Source of the DNA: Moraxellaceae bacterium
Lineage (GTDB): Bacteria; Pseudomonadota; Gammaproteobacteria; Pseudomonadales; Moraxellaceae
DNA: 8,567 nucleotides
Reading direction: 5' to 3'
Assembly (NCBI GenBank): GCA_021156385.1
Contig: JAJNDL010000032.1
Coordinates: 1 to 8,567 of the forward strand
Shown: positions 6,568 through 8,567 of the stretch, in pieces
How the letters are laid out: the number at the start of each line of letters is the position of its first letter
How positions within the stretch are numbered: position 1 is the first letter of the stretch
Notes under the pieces: generated by a model
Told to the model about the DNA's origin: nothing
The model's database searches: none
Seen by the model: only the letters and a program-made list of their open reading frames with translations
Program-made: the position numbers and the translations under genes

Positions 6568-7515
6568 ATGAACATCCTGATCGTGGGCGCGGGCGCCGTG
6601 GGCCAGGTATACGGCTGGCATCTGCACGAGGCCGGACATGAGGTGGTGTTTTTCGTAAAGGAAAAATACCGCGCGGAAGTGGCATCGGGCCTCGCGCTGC
6701 ATCGTCTCGGTTACGGCAGCACGCGCCGCCAGGACTGGCCGCAGGTGACCGCGATCAGCGACGTTGCGGACGTTGCCGCCCGGCGCTGGGACCAGGTCTG
6801 GCTGACGCTCGCCTCGGATGCGTTGCGCGGCGAGCTGGCGGCGCAGGTGCTTGCCGCCGTGGGCGATGCCACCGTCGTCTGCCTGCAGCCCGATCTCGAG
6901 GACGGTGCCTACGTGCGCACGAAGCTGCGCTCGCCTGCGCAGCTCGTGCAAGGGCTCATCACCTTCATCAGCTACCAGTCGCCCCTGCCCGGCCAGCCCG
7001 GTCCCGCGGGCATCGCGTATTACCTGCCGCCTCTTGCGCCCGGGCTTTTCGCCGGTGAACCGGCCCGCGTGCAGGCGGTGGTGCGGGCGCTGCAGGCCGG
7101 AGGCCTCGCGGCCCGGGTCGTGCCCGATTTCGCCCAAGCCGCTGCCGCGGCACCGGCGCTGCTGCAGCCTTTGATCGCCGCGCTGGAACTCAACGGCTGG
7201 AAGCTCGGCACGTTGCCCGGCAACGAGGCGCTGACGCTCGGCCTCGCCGCCGCCCGCGAAGCACTCGCCGTGGCCGAGCGCGAGGCGGGCGCCGGCACAC
7301 TGGCGCTGCGGCAGCTGCTGCGCCCGGCGCTGTGGCGCCTGATCGTGCCGTTGAGCCGCAAGCTGCTGCCCCTCGATCTTGAAACTTACCTGCACTACCA
7401 CTTCAGCAAGGTCAGCGTGCAGACGCGGCTGATGCTCGACACCTATATCCGCGTCGGGCAGCGCCACGGTCTCACGGTCGCGGCGCTGCAGCGGCTGCGT
7501 GCCGCGCTGCCCTGA
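6568..7515 (+). CDS. Ketopantoate-reductase-like (ApbA/PanE family) dehydrogenase, catalytic residues apparently diverged
   Basis: The 315-residue product begins with a Rossmann nucleotide-binding motif, MNILIVGAGAVGQVYGWHL (GAGAVG at 7-12). An ApbA/PanE-like N-terminal domain follows, with VWLTLASDAL (77-86) and VVCLQPDLEDG (103-113) at the strands that line the cofactor. The C-terminal helical half ends in TRLMLDTYIRVGQRHGL, in the place of the family's S-M-x-x-D-x-x-x-G-R helix. The usual Trp-x-Lys with a following Asn at the start of the helical domain is not seen; that segment is Ala-rich (about 183-207). The Glu after the G-R is also absent. It may therefore reduce another 2-keto substrate or lack activity. 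GGGAGGAAGAG (from 6555) precedes the ATG and favours this start over ATG 6538. It lies 12 bases before the ceramidase-like gene, so the two are probably coexpressed. Family call firm, activity unknown. Confidence 0.82.
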   Translation: MNILIVGAGAVGQVYGWHLHEAGHEVVFFVKEKYRAEVASGLALHRLGYGSTRRQDWPQVTAISDVADVAARRWDQVWLTLASDALRGELAAQVLAAVGDATVVCLQPDLEDGAYVRTKLRSPAQLVQGLITFISYQSPLPGQPGPAGIAYYLPPLAPGLFAGEPARVQAVVRALQAGGLAARVVPDFAQAAAAAPALLQPLIAALELNGWKLGTLPGNEALTLGLAAAREALAVAEREAGAGTLALRQLLRPALWRLIVPLSRKLLPLDLETYLHYHFSKVSVQTRLMLDTYIRVGQRHGLTVAALQRLRAALP

Positions 7516-7527
7516 GCGGAGACAGGC

Positions 7528-8567
7528 ATGTACCGCGCCGGCTGGTCCAGGCAGGAAATCGACATCGCGCCGCAGGGCTATGCCATGTTCGGCTACGGCA
7601 TGCCGCAGCATCGTGCCTTGGACCGGCAGACGCCGCTGTTCGCGCGCGCGCTGTATCTCGAAGACGAGAGCGGCAGCATGCTGCTGTTCTGCTGCCTCGA
7701 CCTCGGCTGTGTCACGCATGCCATGCGCGCGGGTGTCGTCGCCGAGCTGCGCCGCCGGCTCGGCGAGGGCTTCGACGAGGCGCGGCTCGTGCTCACCGCC
7801 ACGCATACGCACTCCGGGCCGGGCGGCTGCTCGCACGAGGCGCTCTACAACCTGCCGACACCGGGTTTCGTGCCGGCACATCTCGAGAAGATCATCGCGG
7901 CCAGTGTGAGCGCCCTGGTCGCGGCGCGCGCCCAGGCGGCCCCTACTGCAGTCGGTTTCACGCGCGGCCGCTTCGCTGACGCGGTGCCGGTCGCCTGGAA
8001 CCGCTCGCTGCGCGCCTGGAACCGCAATCCCGACGTGACGCCGCGCGCCGACGACGAGGCCCATCTCGCGCTGGAGCGCGACATGCAGGTACTGGCGCTG
8101 CGGCGTGGCGGCGAGGTGCAGGCGCTGCTGTCGCTGTTCGGCGTGCATGCCACCTGCCTCGGCAACCGGCTGCACAAGCACGACGGCGACAACAAGGGCT
8201 ATGCCGCCGCGCAGGCGGAGGCGGCGCTGGCGGAGCGCGGCGCAGAGGCGCCCGTGGCGATCTTCGCGCAGGGCACGGCCGGCGATGTCTCGCCGCATTA
8301 CCACGGCCCTGGCGATGTCGGGCGCCGGCGCCGCATCACGGGCGAGGCGGAATACGCCTATGCCGCGCAGAACGGCCGCTACCAGAGCAGCCATGCGCTG
8401 GGACTGCTGGCACCGGAGAAGGAAGAAGTCGTGTCGGGCGGCATCGACGCCATCCTGACCTATGTCGATTTCACGGCCATTCACGCCGAGCCGCGGTTCG
8501 CCGATGGCAATGCCGAAGCCTGGACCAGCGCGCCCTGCCCCGGCGTGGCTGTCGCACGCGGCACCCG
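7528..8567 (+). CDS. Neutral/alkaline ceramidase-like hydrolase, N-terminal part (3' end outside window)
   Basis: Neutral ceramidases are zinc amidases that split ceramide into sphingosine and fatty acid. The 346 visible residues fit the N-terminal catalytic domain. They show AGWSRQEIDIAP with FGYGM (4-25), the zinc motif THTHSGPGG (92-100), WNRS (157-160), GVHATCLGN (205-213) and HDGDNKGYA (218-226). GTAGDVSP (249-256) follows. By the Pseudomonas aeruginosa enzyme, His95 or His93 and His207 would bind zinc and Ser255 would be the nucleophile; the remaining zinc ligands (a Glu and a Tyr) lie past the window end. Unlike the secreted P. aeruginosa enzyme, it has no signal peptide: the conserved domain begins at residue 3 to 4. 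GGAGA (7518-7522) precedes the ATG by five bases. It is probably cotranscribed with the reductase-like gene. Many distant homologues are uncharacterised, so another amide or ester substrate is possible. Confidence 0.88.
   Translation, partial: MYRAGWSRQEIDIAPQGYAMFGYGMPQHRALDRQTPLFARALYLEDESGSMLLFCCLDLGCVTHAMRAGVVAELRRRLGEGFDEARLVLTATHTHSGPGGCSHEALYNLPTPGFVPAHLEKIIAASVSALVAARAQAAPTAVGFTRGRFADAVPVAWNRSLRAWNRNPDVTPRADDEAHLALERDMQVLALRRGGEVQALLSLFGVHATCLGNRLHKHDGDNKGYAAAQAEAALAERGAEAPVAIFAQGTAGDVSPHYHGPGDVGRRRRITGEAEYAYAAQNGRYQSSHALGLLAPEKEEVVSGGIDAILTYVDFTAIHAEPRFADGNAEAWTSAPCPGVAVARGT

Noticed and set aside
5905..8484. 859-codon open frame on the - strand covering four + strand genes
   Set aside because: Its translation is Arg/Ala/His/Gln-rich and shows no family motif, while the opposite strand encodes NfeD, SRPBCC, PanE-like and ceramidase-like proteins. 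It is an effect of third-position GC bias.

Overview
The window is high-GC DNA with long overlapping antisense open frames and compact same-strand genes. The best match is a member of the Pseudomonadota, beta or gamma class. The clearest anchors are a QmcA-type stomatin that matches the enterobacterial protein along its whole length and a YbbJ-type NfeD protein. All supported genes are on the + strand. I see no tRNA, rRNA, CRISPR array, insertion sequence or phage gene.

Layout: (1) bases 2-643, the C-terminal part of a GspE/PilB-type secretion or pilus ATPase, cut by the window start. (2) 865-3264, a large repeat-in-toxin (RTX) calcium-binding protein with 43 nonapeptides in five blocks, four unusual Trp/Pro/Tyr-rich spacers and a C-terminal haemolysin-related domain, closed by a textbook intrinsic terminator at 3280-3311. 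(3) 3522-5957, a probable operon: qmcA-like SPFH protein, an unrecognised lipoprotein with YD-like motifs, and a ybbJ-like NfeD protein. A perfect 15-bp inverted repeat lies in its leader. (4) 6031-6453, an SRPBCC-fold protein of unknown ligand. (5) 6568 to the window end, a probable two-gene unit: a ketopantoate-reductase-like (ApbA/PanE) Rossmann protein with apparently degenerate catalytic positions, and a neutral-ceramidase-like hydrolase without a signal peptide, cut by the window end.

How the genes may work together: QmcA and YbbJ-type proteins are a known pair of membrane-scaffold proteins, so the lipoprotein between them is a candidate envelope partner. The last two genes sit 12 bases apart and are probably cotranscribed, which suggests a shared lipid- or amide-related pathway, but the substrate cannot be read from sequence. 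The RTX protein has its own terminator, no visible type I secretion genes nearby, and no evident link to its neighbours.

The most interesting items are the regular RTX array with its aromatic/proline inserts and absence of lysine and cysteine, the lipoprotein inside the SPFH/NfeD pair, and the degenerate reductase paired with a leaderless ceramidase homologue. None of these is a demonstrated new system.
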